Counted from the stretch's first letter, positions 53,970-64,000 are shown. The stretch is 64,000 bases of DNA from Candidatus Onthoplasma faecipullorum (GCA_019120295.1 DWVI01000009.1:44161-108160); one strand, 5' to 3'. The notes: generated by a model not told the origin, from the letters alone. Made by a program: numbers and translations.

Positions 53970-54174
53970 ATTGAAAACAACATTAATTTTTTTTAAATTT
54001 AGTTATTTAATCTGTAACTAAATTTTTTATTTCTTTGAAAATTTTTAAAAATAATATTTTATTTAATTTTAGGAAAATTTTTGAAAATATTATAAATTTA
54101 CATTAAATTTTTTGAAAAATATTGATTTTTTTGTTGATTTTAAATAAATTTTTTAATTTATTTTGATTAGATAT
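53970..54174. other. AT-rich spacer after element B
   Basis: Almost pure A/T sequence; nothing recognisable. Confidence 0.5.
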
Positions 54175-54219
54175 AAAAAATAGGCATGCATAAATTAAAT
54201 GTTAACATGTCTATTTTTA
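54175..54219 (-). terminator. Rubrerythrin terminator
   Basis: AAAAATAGACATG and CATGCCTATTTTTT pair with one mismatch on the minus strand, followed by T run. Confidence 0.7.
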
Positions 54220-54242
54220 TTATTGTTGAATGATTATATTTA

Positions 54243-54833
54243 TTAGTTTATTGAAAAATCAATTCTAAAATATCCTTGACCCATTTTGCAAAGTGGACAC
54301 GTTTTTGGGGCCGATTTATCTAAAATAATTGTGCCACATTCATCACATTTAAAAGCATGTTTACCTGACGAACATTTATATAAACTATTTTTAGATAATG
54401 CGTTGTGTAGTTCTAGTAATGTGCGTTGGTGCGTGAGTTCAACTTTACTAACCATATCAAACAATTCGGCAACATCGTTAAAACCTTCATCACGCGCAAT
54501 GCTTGCAAATTTAGGATATATACTTTCACCACTCATTCGCTCATTTTCACTTTCGTTATATAACACTTGCTTTAATTCACCCGACTTAAACGGATAACCT
54601 GCTTTTATTTCAATGTTTTGCGTTTGATTTCCGCCAAGTTCCACAATTTTGTTAAAGAATTGTTGTGCGTGTGCCATTTCGTTATGTGCAAGCGTTCTAA
54701 TTAGCATACTCATATATTGATAGCCTTCCTTCTGGGCCATTTTTGCTAAGAATTGGTACCTTGCCCCTTCTTGACATTCAGATGCAAATGAACGCGCTAA
54801 ATTTTCCTTTGTTATAGATGATTGAAAATCCAT
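54243..54833 (-). CDS. rbr: Rubrerythrin
   Basis: Non-heme di-iron peroxidase protecting anaerobes from hydrogen peroxide. Ferritin-like domain with ECQEGARYQFLAKMA and EMAHAQQFF plus ELTHQRTLL (di-iron Glu/His ligands), and a C-terminal rubredoxin-like FeS4 site CDECG...CPLCK. The track start (54896) is upstream of the AAGGGGGAATT ribosome site; ATG at 54833 gives the usual about 196 aa. Likely monocistronic. Confidence 0.95.
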   Translation of the reverse strand: MDFQSSITKENLARSFASECQEGARYQFLAKMAQKEGYQYMSMLIRTLAHNEMAHAQQFFNKIVELGGNQTQNIEIKAGYPFKSGELKQVLYNESENERMSGESIYPKFASIARDEGFNDVAELFDMVSKVELTHQRTLLELHNALSKNSLYKCSSGKHAFKCDECGTIILDKSAPKTCPLCKMGQGYFRIDFSIN

Positions 54834-54931
54834 AATTCCCCCTTCGAAAAAATGATACCCAAAAATAAAAAATAAATACCTGCAAACATAAAACAATCTT
54901 AATCACAAATGTAATTTTTAAAAAACAAAAT

Positions 54932-54966
54932 AAAAAAACATATTGAAAACTATAATCAATATGTTC
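54932..54966 (-). terminator. Terminator downstream of helicase-nuclease gene
   Basis: AACATATTG...CAATATGTT on the minus strand followed by TTTTTTATTTTG; about 170 bp after the 55139 stop. Confidence 0.65.
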
Positions 54967-55138
54967 TTTTACTTTTAATCAATTATAAATTTTTTTTATA
55001 CATAAAAACCAAAACTCACAAATGTCTATTAATAAATTAAATTTGAAAACCACATAATTTATAAAAATTTTTAGTTTTTAAATTTTTTAATATTTTTTAT
55101 AAAATTTTTATATTTTTTTGCCGAATTTAAATAATTTT

Positions 55139-58100
55139 TTATTTATTTTTTATTTTTTGTTTAGTTTTTTCTTTATTATTTAATTGCGATTTTTTATTAT
55201 CCTGATTATTATTTTTTGTTTTTGGTTCATTTTGATTTGCTTTTGATTTATCTAAAATTTCAGTTTTTATTTCACTTGATTTTGGTTTGGTATACTTCTT
55301 TAAATTTGCATTTATGACTTTTACGATATTAGATATTACTTTATTTTTATTGAGCCACCAATCTCTACTCCAAACTCGCATAATATCCCAACCGCGCGAT
55401 TTTAAGAATTTGTTTCTATAAACGTCGCGTTCCAAAATTGAGTCGCTACTCTTGAATGCTGAATAATCACATTCAATTCCAAGCAAATATCTATCCAATT
55501 TTTTATTGTAAATCGCAAGGGATAATTTATAATCGGTGTTTCCAAGGTTAGTTTCAACTGTGTAGCCAAGTTTAATGAGTTCGTCTTTAATTTCGTTTTC
55601 TAATTGACCGCCAATAAATGTTTCTTTTGTTTCAGGCAATGCCGATTTGAAACTATCCAAAATAAAGCCTGCTTCTTTGTTGTTTTTATTTGAAATTGCT
55701 CGCACGTATTTTAAATAACTTTTGAAAATTTTTGGACCAGCGTTTTTGCTACCTTCAACCACAAGTTCTTCTGGTTCAATACTTGTGACAACATAAATTT
55801 TTTCCTTAGCACGAGTTATAGCAACGTTTAGTCTGTTTTCTCCACCTTCTTGTGACAATGGACCAAAATGCGCCACAACTCTACCGTATTCGTTTTGTGC
55901 ATAACCTATGCTAAATATTATAATATCACGTTCGTCACCCTGAACATTTTCAAGGTTTTTAATGAAAATTGAAGTGTCTTCATTATTTTCTTTTCTGTTT
56001 TGTTCGCGAATATAGGAATCTCTAAATGCTGAATCTTTTTGGCATTCGTTGTCAATAGCATCTTCTATTGCTGTTTCTTGCTCTGTGTTAAATGTGATAA
56101 TACCGATTGAAGATTTATTACGTTTATTTTTTATTAACTTTTTTAATAATTGCACAATCGCTTGCGCTTCTTCTTCATTTTTTCTACCTATCCATCTACC
56201 ATTAACTTTGATGCGTTCAATAGGTTTATTGCCAATATTCTTTGTTACATTTGGTGCAACTTGCAATTTGCCGTCATAGAACGCGTAGTTAGAAAAATTA
56301 ATTAGTTCTTCGCTCTTACTGCGATAATGATAAGTTAAATTTGTGCTACTTAACCTACTTGTTGAAAGGTCTAGCAAACTTTCAACTTCTAGTGCGGCTT
56401 GAGTTGCCAAATCTAGTTCCTCATCACTATCATTACCCATATAGCGCTTCACAAACGTTGCACTTGGTCGCAATTGTTTTGAGTCGCCCGCCACCACAAT
56501 ATGTTTACCACGATATATTGTTGGGAGAGTGTTCTCTATAAACACCTGACTCGCCTCATCAAATAAAATAATATCAAACATTTCCTTTTTTAGTGGGAAA
56601 ATTGTGGAAACACTTTCAGGTGAAAGCAACCAACAAGGGAACAACTTTAACAAAAAGTCGCCATACAAATCCATCATTCTACGAATTGAAAGCAAATTTT
56701 GTTGTTTTGTTATTTGATATAGGTAGTTTTTGCTTTCTTCGCTTGAATTAAAGTAGTTTATGTAATCATTTTTAAATTTGTTTAAACAAATATTGGCTGA
56801 AATCTCTTTTTCGTCCTTTTTAAGTGATAATATGCGATTTGTAATATTTTCAAAATCAATTATTTTTGAAAGTTTGTTTTTATATAATTCTTCATATTTA
56901 ATTGTTTCGTGATAAATTCTAATTTGCAACAATTTATCCACAATTTCACGATATTGCCTTGCTGTTTTACTATTTTCATACGCAAAGTTTAAAATAATGC
57001 GTTCATCGTCAGTTAAACCTTTTAATGCGTAGTTTACATCTCTAATTTCAATATAATCATTTAATGCGTTTAATAATAGTTTTAAAAAGATTGTGTTACC
57101 GTTGACGATGTTATCTATTGTCATTAAATAACCCTTTTTATCAAGCACCTTTGTTAGAAGGGAATAATCGCTTATATAACTTTTTATCTCTTGCATGGTG
57201 CGTTCAAAGTCTATTGCGATTTCTTCTTCTTTTTGATTTAGTTTATGTTTTACAAACGGATATGCTGGGAAAAAGATTTTAGACCATTTGAGTGAGTTGT
57301 GTAATTTCTTATCTTCAACCGTTGAAATCATTCTAATTAGCGGTTTCATTTCCTTCACATCTTCAACGTCATTTTCAAGTGAATAGACCATCAATTGCCT
57401 TGCGTGTGGGTGCTTTGCTGTGTCAAACGGAACAATGTTTCGTTGAGTTAAATCTTTTAGATATGTTTTCATTTGGTTGATAACGTGAATTTCAACATCA
57501 GGTTTTATGTGGTCTACTAGTGGATTTGTGTTTTTTAATTCAATGTAACGATAATATAAGTTTGCCTTGTTTTTATCCTTTATAAGGCGCAAGGTTGAAG
57601 ACAATCTATTATAATCCATAGCCATCAAGTTTTTGTTTTTTAGCATGGACTTATAAAGCACGTAATCTGTGCTAGTTTTGCCAATTCTTGACGAATTTGC
57701 ATACATCTCTTGCAAACTTAAACCAAAAGGTGTTTTTGTAAACAATGTGTTTGATATGGTTTCCAATTCACTTATTTCAGCCTGAATGTTTGCTTCAACA
57801 CTATCAAAATCCTTATTGGACTCTTCAACTAAACCGCCGTTGATTACTGCTTGGTGCATTTGGTTGCAACGTTCATAGAATGCAACTTTATTTTTTTCCG
57901 CGTCCGTTATAAACATACATTTTGAATTTAAGTTTTTAAGTCGGTTAAACACAACATCTAACGCCGCTTTTTTCTGAGAAACAACTAGCACTCGCTTATT
58001 TTTGCAAAGTGTGTCTGAAATAATATTTACTATTGTTTGCGATTTACCTGTGCCTGGTGGACCATATATCACTAGGTTACCATACTCATTTAATTTATGA

Positions 58101-59089
58101 ATGGCACTTTCCTGCGCGTAGTCTAAATCATTGATTATGTACGTGTGGTCGTCTAACTTTTTATTCTTTTTTGCCTTTTTACCCTGCAACAACTGCTCTA
58201 TTGCTAGCGAAGATAGGTGTTTCTTTTCAAGCATTGTGTAATCATTATAAATGGCGTTTGCAAGTGGGAACCTTCCAATTACACATGAGTTTACAATTTT
58301 TAAATCGCTTGTAAATTCGTCTTCTCTAATATCTGAAAATTTTGTAAAACCTTTATCAAAATTTTTGTCTACTTCAAATTTAAAACCAAATGACGCAAGG
58401 TAGTCTAACACATCTTTTACGTTTTTTAATTTGTAATCAATTAGATTATCAAATTCCATTACCATACCGTCATAATTTAGGCGGTGTTGCTTGGCGTATG
58501 CGAGCAGTAAAACCTTGTTGAATTGGACAAACTCGTCATTTTTTGCTTCAATTGAAACGGTTGTGTCACTCTCAACATTGATAACAACAGGGAATAAAAT
58601 GAGTGGCGCTTTAATGGTTAAATCTTTATTTAAATTGCCTGTTACAAATGGGTAACCAACAAATAATTCGTATCTACCCGTTTCTTTTGCGAACTCTTCG
58701 ATTTCACGCTTTAAATTTCTTAAAGCGGTTACTTGTGAACTGATAATTTTTTTGCCTTCTTCACGTTTAATGCGCTCTCTTCTAAGATTTTCGCTTCGCT
58801 TTTCTTCTGGAGATAAATTTTCTAAATCTTTAAATTGTGATTTTAATTTAGCGTTTAATCCAAAAGTGGTAAATAATTTTTCTTTTTTCTCTTTTTCAAT
58901 TAGTGCGTAACTAGTGCGTTTACCTTTCCAAAGGAACGTGAAAAACTCTTGGAAATCGTCTTTATCTCGACCTATGATTTCACCAATGTCATACGAATAC
59001 TTTTTGCTAATCTTTTTTGAATATAAACTTCTATTTTTTCCGCTTATTTCAATTAGACGTTCTTTATAGTATTTGTAAATTGACTTCAT
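55139..59089 (-). CDS. DUF4011-like superfamily 1 helicase with C-terminal Vsr/PD-(D/E)XK-like nuclease domain
   Basis: 1,316 aa. The N-terminal RLIEISGKNRSLY segment resembles the start of DUF4011. Walker A IYGPPGTGKSQT (about 341-352), Walker B ILFDEASQ, motif AGDSKQLRPS, motif LTYHYRSKSEELI, and C-terminal motifs QGDERDIIIFSIGY and LNVAITRAKEKIYV mark an SF1 (UPF1-like) helicase. Near the end, YLLGIECDYSAFKSSDS and RDVYRNKFLKSRGWDIMRVW resemble the MTES_1575/Vsr endonuclease fold. The tail is Lys/Asn-rich low complexity. Similar fusions occur in defence islands; here the neighbours are housekeeping. AAAGGGAGC ribosome site, good promoter. Confidence 0.85.
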   Translation of the reverse strand: MKSIYKYYKERLIEISGKNRSLYSKKISKKYSYDIGEIIGRDKDDFQEFFTFLWKGKRTSYALIEKEKKEKLFTTFGLNAKLKSQFKDLENLSPEEKRSENLRRERIKREEGKKIISSQVTALRNLKREIEEFAKETGRYELFVGYPFVTGNLNKDLTIKAPLILFPVVINVESDTTVSIEAKNDEFVQFNKVLLLAYAKQHRLNYDGMVMEFDNLIDYKLKNVKDVLDYLASFGFKFEVDKNFDKGFTKFSDIREDEFTSDLKIVNSCVIGRFPLANAIYNDYTMLEKKHLSSLAIEQLLQGKKAKKNKKLDDHTYIINDLDYAQESAIHKLNEYGNLVIYGPPGTGKSQTIVNIISDTLCKNKRVLVVSQKKAALDVVFNRLKNLNSKCMFITDAEKNKVAFYERCNQMHQAVINGGLVEESNKDFDSVEANIQAEISELETISNTLFTKTPFGLSLQEMYANSSRIGKTSTDYVLYKSMLKNKNLMAMDYNRLSSTLRLIKDKNKANLYYRYIELKNTNPLVDHIKPDVEIHVINQMKTYLKDLTQRNIVPFDTAKHPHARQLMVYSLENDVEDVKEMKPLIRMISTVEDKKLHNSLKWSKIFFPAYPFVKHKLNQKEEEIAIDFERTMQEIKSYISDYSLLTKVLDKKGYLMTIDNIVNGNTIFLKLLLNALNDYIEIRDVNYALKGLTDDERIILNFAYENSKTARQYREIVDKLLQIRIYHETIKYEELYKNKLSKIIDFENITNRILSLKKDEKEISANICLNKFKNDYINYFNSSEESKNYLYQITKQQNLLSIRRMMDLYGDFLLKLFPCWLLSPESVSTIFPLKKEMFDIILFDEASQVFIENTLPTIYRGKHIVVAGDSKQLRPSATFVKRYMGNDSDEELDLATQAALEVESLLDLSTSRLSSTNLTYHYRSKSEELINFSNYAFYDGKLQVAPNVTKNIGNKPIERIKVNGRWIGRKNEEEAQAIVQLLKKLIKNKRNKSSIGIITFNTEQETAIEDAIDNECQKDSAFRDSYIREQNRKENNEDTSIFIKNLENVQGDERDIIIFSIGYAQNEYGRVVAHFGPLSQEGGENRLNVAITRAKEKIYVVTSIEPEELVVEGSKNAGPKIFKSYLKYVRAISNKNNKEAGFILDSFKSALPETKETFIGGQLENEIKDELIKLGYTVETNLGNTDYKLSLAIYNKKLDRYLLGIECDYSAFKSSDSILERDVYRNKFLKSRGWDIMRVWSRDWWLNKNKVISNIVKVINANLKKYTKPKSSEIKTEILDKSKANQNEPKTKNNNQDNKKSQLNNKEKTKQKIKNK

Positions 59090-59126
59090 TTTTCGCTCCC
59101 TTTATCTATTTTTACCTTTCAGCCAA

Positions 59127-59155
59127 ATTATAACAAAAAACTACAAAATATTCAA
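59127..59155 (-). promoter_or_regulatory. Promoter TTGAAT-N17-TATAAT of helicase-nuclease gene
   Basis: Minus strand hexamers at 59155-59150 and 59132-59127. Confidence 0.8.
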
Positions 59156-59248
59156 CCGAATTCTGCCAATATCACACCTATTATGTATAACAATTTTGTT
59201 ATAATATATTTTTTTAATAAAACAGATGAAAGATAATTTAATACTAAC

Positions 59249-59965
59249 CTATATTAGTAACTTTTCTAATGCTTTGCATTTTGCTTCGTCCATATCTTCA
59301 ACACCTTTTAAGCGGTATGGAATTTTAAGGTCTGAGTATTTATGAACGCCTATTGTTTTATATGGCAAAAGTTCCACTTTTTCAATATTTTTTAGTTTTG
59401 TTACAAAATGTTTTAGTTTTAAAACACTTTCCTTTGTGTCATTTAAATTTGGAACAATAACTTGCCGTATCCACATTTTTTTATTCAGCCTTACACAGTC
59501 GGATAAAAACTTATTAAATGCGTCCATATTAAGCCCTGTAATTTTTTTATAGTCTTCTTTATCCACCGCTTTAACGTCTAAAATAACAAGGTCGGTGTAA
59601 TTTAAAATTTCGTCGTATTCACCAAAGCCAACACCTGCTGTGTCGATTGCTGTGTTAATATTATTTTGCTTGCATAATTTTAAACATTCAAGCAAAAACT
59701 CTGGTTGCAAAAGTGGTTCGCCACCTGAAAATGTAACTCCGCCATCGTTTCCAAAATAACTTTTAAAGCGGATAATTTTTTTGATTAAATCGCTTGGAGT
59801 AACACTTTCGCACTTCCTATTTATATCCCACGTTTCAGGGTTGTGGCAATACAAACATCTTAGTTTGCACCCTTGCAAAAATACGACGTAGCGAATGCCT
59901 GGCCCGTCCACAAGCCCCATACTCTCAACACTATTAATATTGCCAATAATCTCTTTATTTGTCAT
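59249..59965 (-). CDS. pflA: Pyruvate formate-lyase activating enzyme
   Basis: Radical SAM enzyme that installs the glycyl radical on PflB. The CxxxCxxC cluster motif is GCKLRCLYC (about residues 32-40), followed by GGVTFSGGEPLLQ and the DVK(A) motif LVILDVKAVD. 238 aa, normal. It lies downstream of pflB on the same strand with a 167-nt AT-rich gap; no strong ribosome site is visible before its ATG. A pflB-pflA transcript is likely. Confidence 0.96.
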   Translation of the reverse strand: MTNKEIIGNINSVESMGLVDGPGIRYVVFLQGCKLRCLYCHNPETWDINRKCESVTPSDLIKKIIRFKSYFGNDGGVTFSGGEPLLQPEFLLECLKLCKQNNINTAIDTAGVGFGEYDEILNYTDLVILDVKAVDKEDYKKITGLNMDAFNKFLSDCVRLNKKMWIRQVIVPNLNDTKESVLKLKHFVTKLKNIEKVELLPYKTIGVHKYSDLKIPYRLKGVEDMDEAKCKALEKLLI

Positions 59966-60132
59966 TTTAATTTTTTATTAAAACCATTCTCTTTTGTTTC
60001 AACTAAAACAATTTAACATTTTAAATTTTTTAATAAATTTTAATATTTTTTTAAAATTATATTAAATTTTTCATTATTTTTTAATTTTTTTATGAAAAGT
60101 AAATTAACAATTAAAATTATAGTTTGATTAAA

Positions 60133-62409
60133 TTATCTTTTATCATGGAAGGTGCGCGCTATGACTTCTTCTTGGTGAGCGCGAGATAATTTATTAAAGT
60201 TAACTGCATAACCTGAAACACGAATTGTTAAAGTTGGATATTTATCTGGGTGGTTCATTGCGTCAATCAATTTTTCTCTATCAAGCACGTTAACATTTAT
60301 GTGTTGCGCCTTTTGAATAAAGTAACCATCCAAAATTTTAACAAGGTTATTCACTCTACTATCCATATCATGGCCTAGCGCGTTTGGAATGATTGAGAAT
60401 GTGTTTGAAACACCGTCTTGACAACAATCAGCATAAGGAATTTTTGCAACTGAATTTAGGGAAGCCAACGCACCTGAACAATCTCTACCATGCATTGGGT
60501 TAGCACCAGGAGCAAAAGCATCTCCTGCTTTTCTTCCGTCTGGTGTTGCACCTGTCTTCTTACCATACATAACGTTTGACGTTATAGTTAAAACAGATAA
60601 TGTATGTTTAGCATCTCTATACAATTTGTGTTTTTTAAGGGCCGTTATAAAATGTTCAACAATTTCAACAGCGATTTTGTCCACTCTATCGTCGTCGTTA
60701 CCATATTTAGGGAATTCACCGTCAATTTTAAAGTCAACAGCAATACCTTCTTCATTCCTAATTGGGCTAACTTTTGCATACTTTATTGCAGAAAGTGAGT
60801 CGGTTGCAACGGAAAGTCCTGCAATACCAAACGCCATTAGGCGCTCAACATGAGTGTCATGCAACGCCATTTGACCTGCTTCGTATGCATATTTATCATG
60901 CATGTAGTGAATTATATTTAGCGCGTCAACATAAGTTTTTGCAACTTTATCAAGGATTGCAAAATATGCTTTTTTAACCTTTTCATAACTTAGCACTTTG
61001 TCGGTCATTTTTGCAATACCGTCAACCACTTGCGCACCACTCTTTTCGTCCTTACCTTCGTTGATGCTATATAAAAGTGATTTTGCAAGATTGCAACGCG
61101 CACCAAAGAATTGCATCTGTTTTCCAACTTTCATAGCACTTACGCAACATGCAATAGCATAATCATGACCATAAATTGGGCGCATCACATCGTCATTTTC
61201 ATATTGAATACTATCCGTTAAAATAGATATTTTTGCGCAATATTTTTTGAAATTTTTAGGAAGTTTCGTTGACCATAAAATAGTCAAATTTGGTTCTGGG
61301 CTTGGGTCTAGATTGATTAACGAATGCAAAAACCTGAATGAGTTTTTGGTTACCAAACTGTGTTTTTCATCAAGCATTCCGCCTATGCTTTCAGTTACCC
61401 AAGTTGGGTCACCGCCAAAAATTTCGTCATAATCTGGAGTTCTAAGGTGGCGGACTAGGCGGAGTTTAATTGTAAATTGGTCAACTAATTCTTGTGCGTC
61501 AATTTCGGTTAGTTTTCCTTCTTTTATGTCCTTTTCAAGGAAGATATCTAGGAAAGTTGAAACTCTTCCTAAACTCATAGCCGCGCCATTGTTTTCTTTA
61601 ACCGCTGCAAGGTAGGCAAAATAGGTCCATTGGAACGCTTCGCGTGCGTTTGTTGCAGGAAGCGAAATATCAAACCCATACCTACTTGCCATTGATTTTA
61701 TCTTTTCAAGTGCGCGAATTTGCTCGCTAACTTCTTCGCGTAGTCTTATCTTTTCTTCGCTATCTATTATTAACATTTCAGGTTTTAATAGGTCCGCTTT
61801 TTTATCTTCAATTAACCTATCAATACCATATAGTGCCACACGCCTATAATCACCAATAATTCTACCCCTACCGTATGCGTCTGGTAAACCTGTGATTAAA
61901 CCTGCTTTCCTTGCTTTACGAATATCTGGAGTATACGCATCAAAAACACCGTCATTATGTGTTTTTCTAATGCCTTGGTCAAAGATTAGTTCGTTAAACG
62001 CGTCCATTTTTTTGTTGTACGCTTTAAGTGCATTCCTAGCCATACGAATGCCACCATACGCGTTTACAATACGTTTTAGTGGTGCGTCCGTTTGAAGACC
62101 TACCACAACTTCGTTTTTCTTATCAATATAACCTGCTGGGAAGTTATCTATGCCAGATAGGTGCTTTAAATCAACGTCAAGCAAGTGGACTTTCGTTTCT
62201 TTTCTAATAAGTTTTTCACAAATTGACCAAACTTTATCCGTGCGTTTACTTTTGCCCACTAAAAAACTATCGTCACCCTTATACTCGGTGTAATTTTCAT
62301 CAATAAAGTCGGAGACATCAATGCTTTCTCTCCACTTTTTACCTTTAAATTTAGAATAATACTCTTTAACTTTTTCTAAATTTTCATTGACCATAACATT
62401 ATCACTCAT
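60133..62409 (-). CDS. pflB: Pyruvate formate-lyase (formate C-acetyltransferase)
   Basis: Glycyl-radical enzyme converting pyruvate and CoA to acetyl-CoA and formate in fermentation. Active-site Cys pair in [11 protein letters not shown], and glycyl-radical motif [14 protein letters not shown] near the C-terminus (about residue 728-735). The track start (62460) falls on the promoter -35; ATG at 62409 after AAGGGGGAG gives 758 aa, the usual length. Activated by the adjacent pflA product. Confidence 0.98.
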   Translation of the reverse strand: MSDNVMVNENLEKVKEYYSKFKGKKWRESIDVSDFIDENYTEYKGDDSFLVGKSKRTDKVWSICEKLIRKETKVHLLDVDLKHLSGIDNFPAGYIDKKNEVVVGLQTDAPLKRIVNAYGGIRMARNALKAYNKKMDAFNELIFDQGIRKTHNDGVFDAYTPDIRKARKAGLITGLPDAYGRGRIIGDYRRVALYGIDRLIEDKKADLLKPEMLIIDSEEKIRLREEVSEQIRALEKIKSMASRYGFDISLPATNAREAFQWTYFAYLAAVKENNGAAMSLGRVSTFLDIFLEKDIKEGKLTEIDAQELVDQFTIKLRLVRHLRTPDYDEIFGGDPTWVTESIGGMLDEKHSLVTKNSFRFLHSLINLDPSPEPNLTILWSTKLPKNFKKYCAKISILTDSIQYENDDVMRPIYGHDYAIACCVSAMKVGKQMQFFGARCNLAKSLLYSINEGKDEKSGAQVVDGIAKMTDKVLSYEKVKKAYFAILDKVAKTYVDALNIIHYMHDKYAYEAGQMALHDTHVERLMAFGIAGLSVATDSLSAIKYAKVSPIRNEEGIAVDFKIDGEFPKYGNDDDRVDKIAVEIVEHFITALKKHKLYRDAKHTLSVLTITSNVMYGKKTGATPDGRKAGDAFAPGANPMHGRDCSGALASLNSVAKIPYADCCQDGVSNTFSIIPNALGHDMDSRVNNLVKILDGYFIQKAQHINVNVLDREKLIDAMNHPDKYPTLTIRVSGYAVNFNKLSRAHQEEVIARTFHDKR

Positions 62410-62431
62410 TTTCTCCCCCTTGTGTACGCTT

Positions 62432-62460
62432 ATTATACCACTTTCGACAAATATTAACAA
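62432..62460 (-). promoter_or_regulatory. pflB promoter TTGTTA-N17-TATAAT
   Basis: Minus strand hexamers at 62460-62455 and 62437-62432; short leader to the ATG at 62409. Confidence 0.8.
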
Positions 62461-62500
62461 ATATTTTTCATAACATTATTAAACTTAAAATTATTAAAAG

Positions 62501-62524
62501 AAAAAACACGACTCGCGTGTTTTA
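62501..62524 (-). terminator. Terminator downstream of HIT gene
   Basis: Minus strand AAAACACG-CGAGT-CGTGTTTT then TTTCTTTT. Confidence 0.75.
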
Positions 62525-62668
62525 TACGTGTTTTATAAAATTTATTAAATCTCAACAATAATAGTATTTATTATATCCTAATTTAACACTAAGTAAATTT
62601 TAACTGATACTAACATATTACACATTATAGAATTCGTATACTAAATTTAAATTCTAGTTATATTGGAA

Positions 62669-63154
62669 TTATTGTGATACGTAACTATTAATCAATTCTT
62701 TAACTTTATTAACTTTTGTTTCGTCATAAACATATGGTTTTCTAGGCTTTACAAAGTTTTTAGAGCCCCTTTCTTCGTTTTTGTACCTTGGAATAAGTTG
62801 AACATGGTAGTGGTTCATAGGTCCGTCACTCATAGTGCACAAATACACCCTTTCACAACCATAAACCTTCTTTAAAATAATCGTAAATTGTTTTGCAAAT
62901 TTGATTATTTTAGCGTTCAATTCGTCTGATGCTTCACTCATATCATGATAGTGAGTTTGCGTTGAAATCATCATATGCCCAACCGCCCTAGGGTTTGCAA
63001 CAAACAAACATTCAATGTCTTTATCTTCATAAATTTTAAGTTGTGAGTCGTCACCAAAAACTGCACCATTATATTTTCTATTTAAACATGTTGGGCAAAC
63101 TCCCAAATCGGTTAACTCTTTTGGTGATAATTTTAATAAATCTTTTTCTTCCAT
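62669..63154 (-). CDS. HIT-family (histidine triad) hydrolase or transferase
   Basis: 161 aa. The triad motif is NHYHVQLIPRY: two His then Gln in the third position, as in GalT/Ap4A-phosphorylase-like branches rather than Hint (HxHxH). N-terminal CPTC with later His may bind zinc. VANPRAVGHMMISTQTHYHD is the usual HIT strand. It probably acts on nucleotide phosphoramidates or dinucleoside polyphosphates. AAGGAT ribosome site. Confidence 0.88.
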   Translation of the reverse strand: MEEKDLLKLSPKELTDLGVCPTCLNRKYNGAVFGDDSQLKIYEDKDIECLFVANPRAVGHMMISTQTHYHDMSEASDELNAKIIKFAKQFTIILKKVYGCERVYLCTMSDGPMNHYHVQLIPRYKNEERGSKNFVKPRKPYVYDETKVNKVKELINSYVSQ

Positions 63155-63259
63155 GGTTATCCTTATTTATGGTCTAATATTATCATGTTTCTATAAAAAA
63201 TGAAATAAATTTTTAATTTTTTAAAAAAATTTAATAAAATTATGAAAATTTAATAATTT

Positions 63260-63784
63260 TTAAGCGCTTTTCTTTGGAAATTTAAATTTTGATGTGTCGT
63301 GCCCTTCAAGTTTTAAAAGAGCCAACTTTTTATCAATTCCGCCTGCATAACCGGTTAGATTTCCACCTGTTCCTAGCACTCTATGGCACGGAATAATTAT
63401 TGAAATTGGGTTATGTGAAACTGCTCCACCAACCGCTTGCGCTGAAACTCGTTTCCCTGTTTTTTCTTCTATTTGCTTTGCCATTTCACCATATGTTGTA
63501 GTTTTACCAAATGGAATTTGAGCTAAGATATCCCAAACCATTTTTCTAAATTGTGACACACTCTTTAGTAAAATTGGTGGTGTAAATTTTGGGGCTTTTC
63601 CTGAAAAATAAACGTCTAACCACTTTTTTGTTTTTTCAAAGATAGGTAAATCTATGTATTTACTCTCTAATAAATTTTTATCTATGTATTTTTGCCCTTC
63701 AAAATAAAGGCCAGTTAAACATTCTCCATCACTTGCAATTATAATTGTTCCAATCGGTGAATTGTATTTACACACAAAACTCAT
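63260..63784 (-). CDS. ogt: Methylated-DNA--protein-cysteine methyltransferase
   Basis: Suicide repair protein removing O6-alkyl groups from guanine. The active-site motif IIPCHRVLG (Cys at about residue 133) and upstream IPFGKTTTYGEMAKQI are diagnostic; AGGIDKKLALLKLEG completes the fold. 174 aa, typical of Ogt/MGMT. AGGAGA precedes the ATG, with an extended -10 TGGTAAAAT further upstream. Confidence 0.97.
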   Translation of the reverse strand: MSFVCKYNSPIGTIIIASDGECLTGLYFEGQKYIDKNLLESKYIDLPIFEKTKKWLDVYFSGKAPKFTPPILLKSVSQFRKMVWDILAQIPFGKTTTYGEMAKQIEEKTGKRVSAQAVGGAVSHNPISIIIPCHRVLGTGGNLTGYAGGIDKKLALLKLEGHDTSKFKFPKKSA

Positions 63785-63878
63785 ATCATTCTCCTATGAA
63801 TATTTTACCATAAATTTATAATTTTTGTTAGCAATGGGTATGCAGTTTATTAAATTTTTAAAATGCTATAAAATTTGC

Positions 63879-63909
63879 TTGACTTAGACTTAACTCCAAA
63901 TCTTATAAT
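63879..63909 (+). promoter_or_regulatory. Possible plus-strand promoter near right edge
   Basis: TTGACT and TATAAT separated by 19 nt (longer than ideal), pointing off the right edge; the remaining 63785-64000 spacer has no ORF. Confidence 0.35.
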
Positions 63910-64000
63910 TTTATTAGGTGACTAATATAAACCAAATTTTTATGTGTTAGATTTAAATTTATCAACACATTTAGCACTATAAAAATTATAAAAAATTTGT

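Noticed and set aside
59188-59205. ATAACAA-TT-TTGTTAT inverted repeat after pflA
   Set aside because: No U tract for a terminator, and no gene to regulate in the right position; recorded as chance A/T symmetry.
62410-62460. N-terminal extension of PflB in the ORF track
   Set aside because: It begins in the -35 hexamer and precedes the strong AAGGGGGAG ribosome site.

Overview
The window looks like a chromosomal segment of a low-GC, anaerobic, Gram-positive-type bacterium (Bacillota/Clostridia lineage, probably an uncultured gut or animal-associated clostridium). The evidence is AT-rich DNA with very AT-rich spacers, strong Shine-Dalgarno sites and consensus sigma-A promoters with 17-nt spacers, a T-box leader in front of valS, a SpoVB/MurJ-type flippase, a DUF421-DUF4363 pair, tandem half-size TauE/SafE proteins, pyruvate formate-lyase with its activase, and a rubrerythrin. 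No tRNA, rRNA, CRISPR array, IS transposase or prophage was recognised.

Layout. Positions 1-10555 (minus) hold the N-terminal >3,500 codons of a giant surface protein that runs off the left edge; the ORF track misses it because its stop is outside the window. Next come rsmA (minus), a possible short transcript, and the T-box/valS unit (plus). groES-groEL (minus), a SPOR-like membrane protein (plus), a split TSUP transporter (minus), a 1,048-aa surface protein (plus), a LysM protein (minus), a spoVB-like flippase (plus), an XRE/zinc-ribbon membrane regulator (minus) and DUF421-DUF4363 (plus) fill 15.5-26.5 kb. uvrA (minus), pepF (plus) and an operon of two small winged-helix/TM-like proteins plus uvrB (plus) fill 27-35 kb. 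A 1,272-aa Ig-like surface protein, a HicB-like/unknown pair and a small charged protein lead to rpoC-orf66-rpoB (minus), then a CPCC zinc protein and a degenerate subtilase. 50.7-54 kb holds a Cys-rich mini-protein, hflX (minus, with a leader peptide) and a walJ/yycJ-type MBL protein. The right end carries rubrerythrin, a DUF4011-like helicase-nuclease, pflA, pflB, a HIT protein and ogt, all minus.

Most notable discovery: two short (about 229 and 239 bp) non-coding elements sit at the 3' ends of two near-neighbour genes (the Cys-rich gene at 50730 and the walJ-like gene at 52930). Each separates two copies of the host gene's 3' end. The copies differ only at synonymous positions. Each element carries a 13-nt segment exactly complementary to the sequence obtained by joining the upstream gene to the downstream copy, that is, the inferred empty site or spliced junction. 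This is followed by a similar GC-rich, hairpin-rich body. It looks like a silent, guide-bearing RNA element (self-splicing or RNA-guided homing); I do not recognise it as a known group I/II intron, DGR, retron or IS.

Other points for follow-up are an apparent leader-peptide attenuator for hflX, an extra 66-aa gene between rpoB and rpoC, GroEL without the GGM tail and groESL without CIRCE, and a probably leaderless walJ mRNA. Several track starts were moved (19277, 29923, 32591, 40136, 52571, 54833, 62409) on ribosome-site or promoter evidence.
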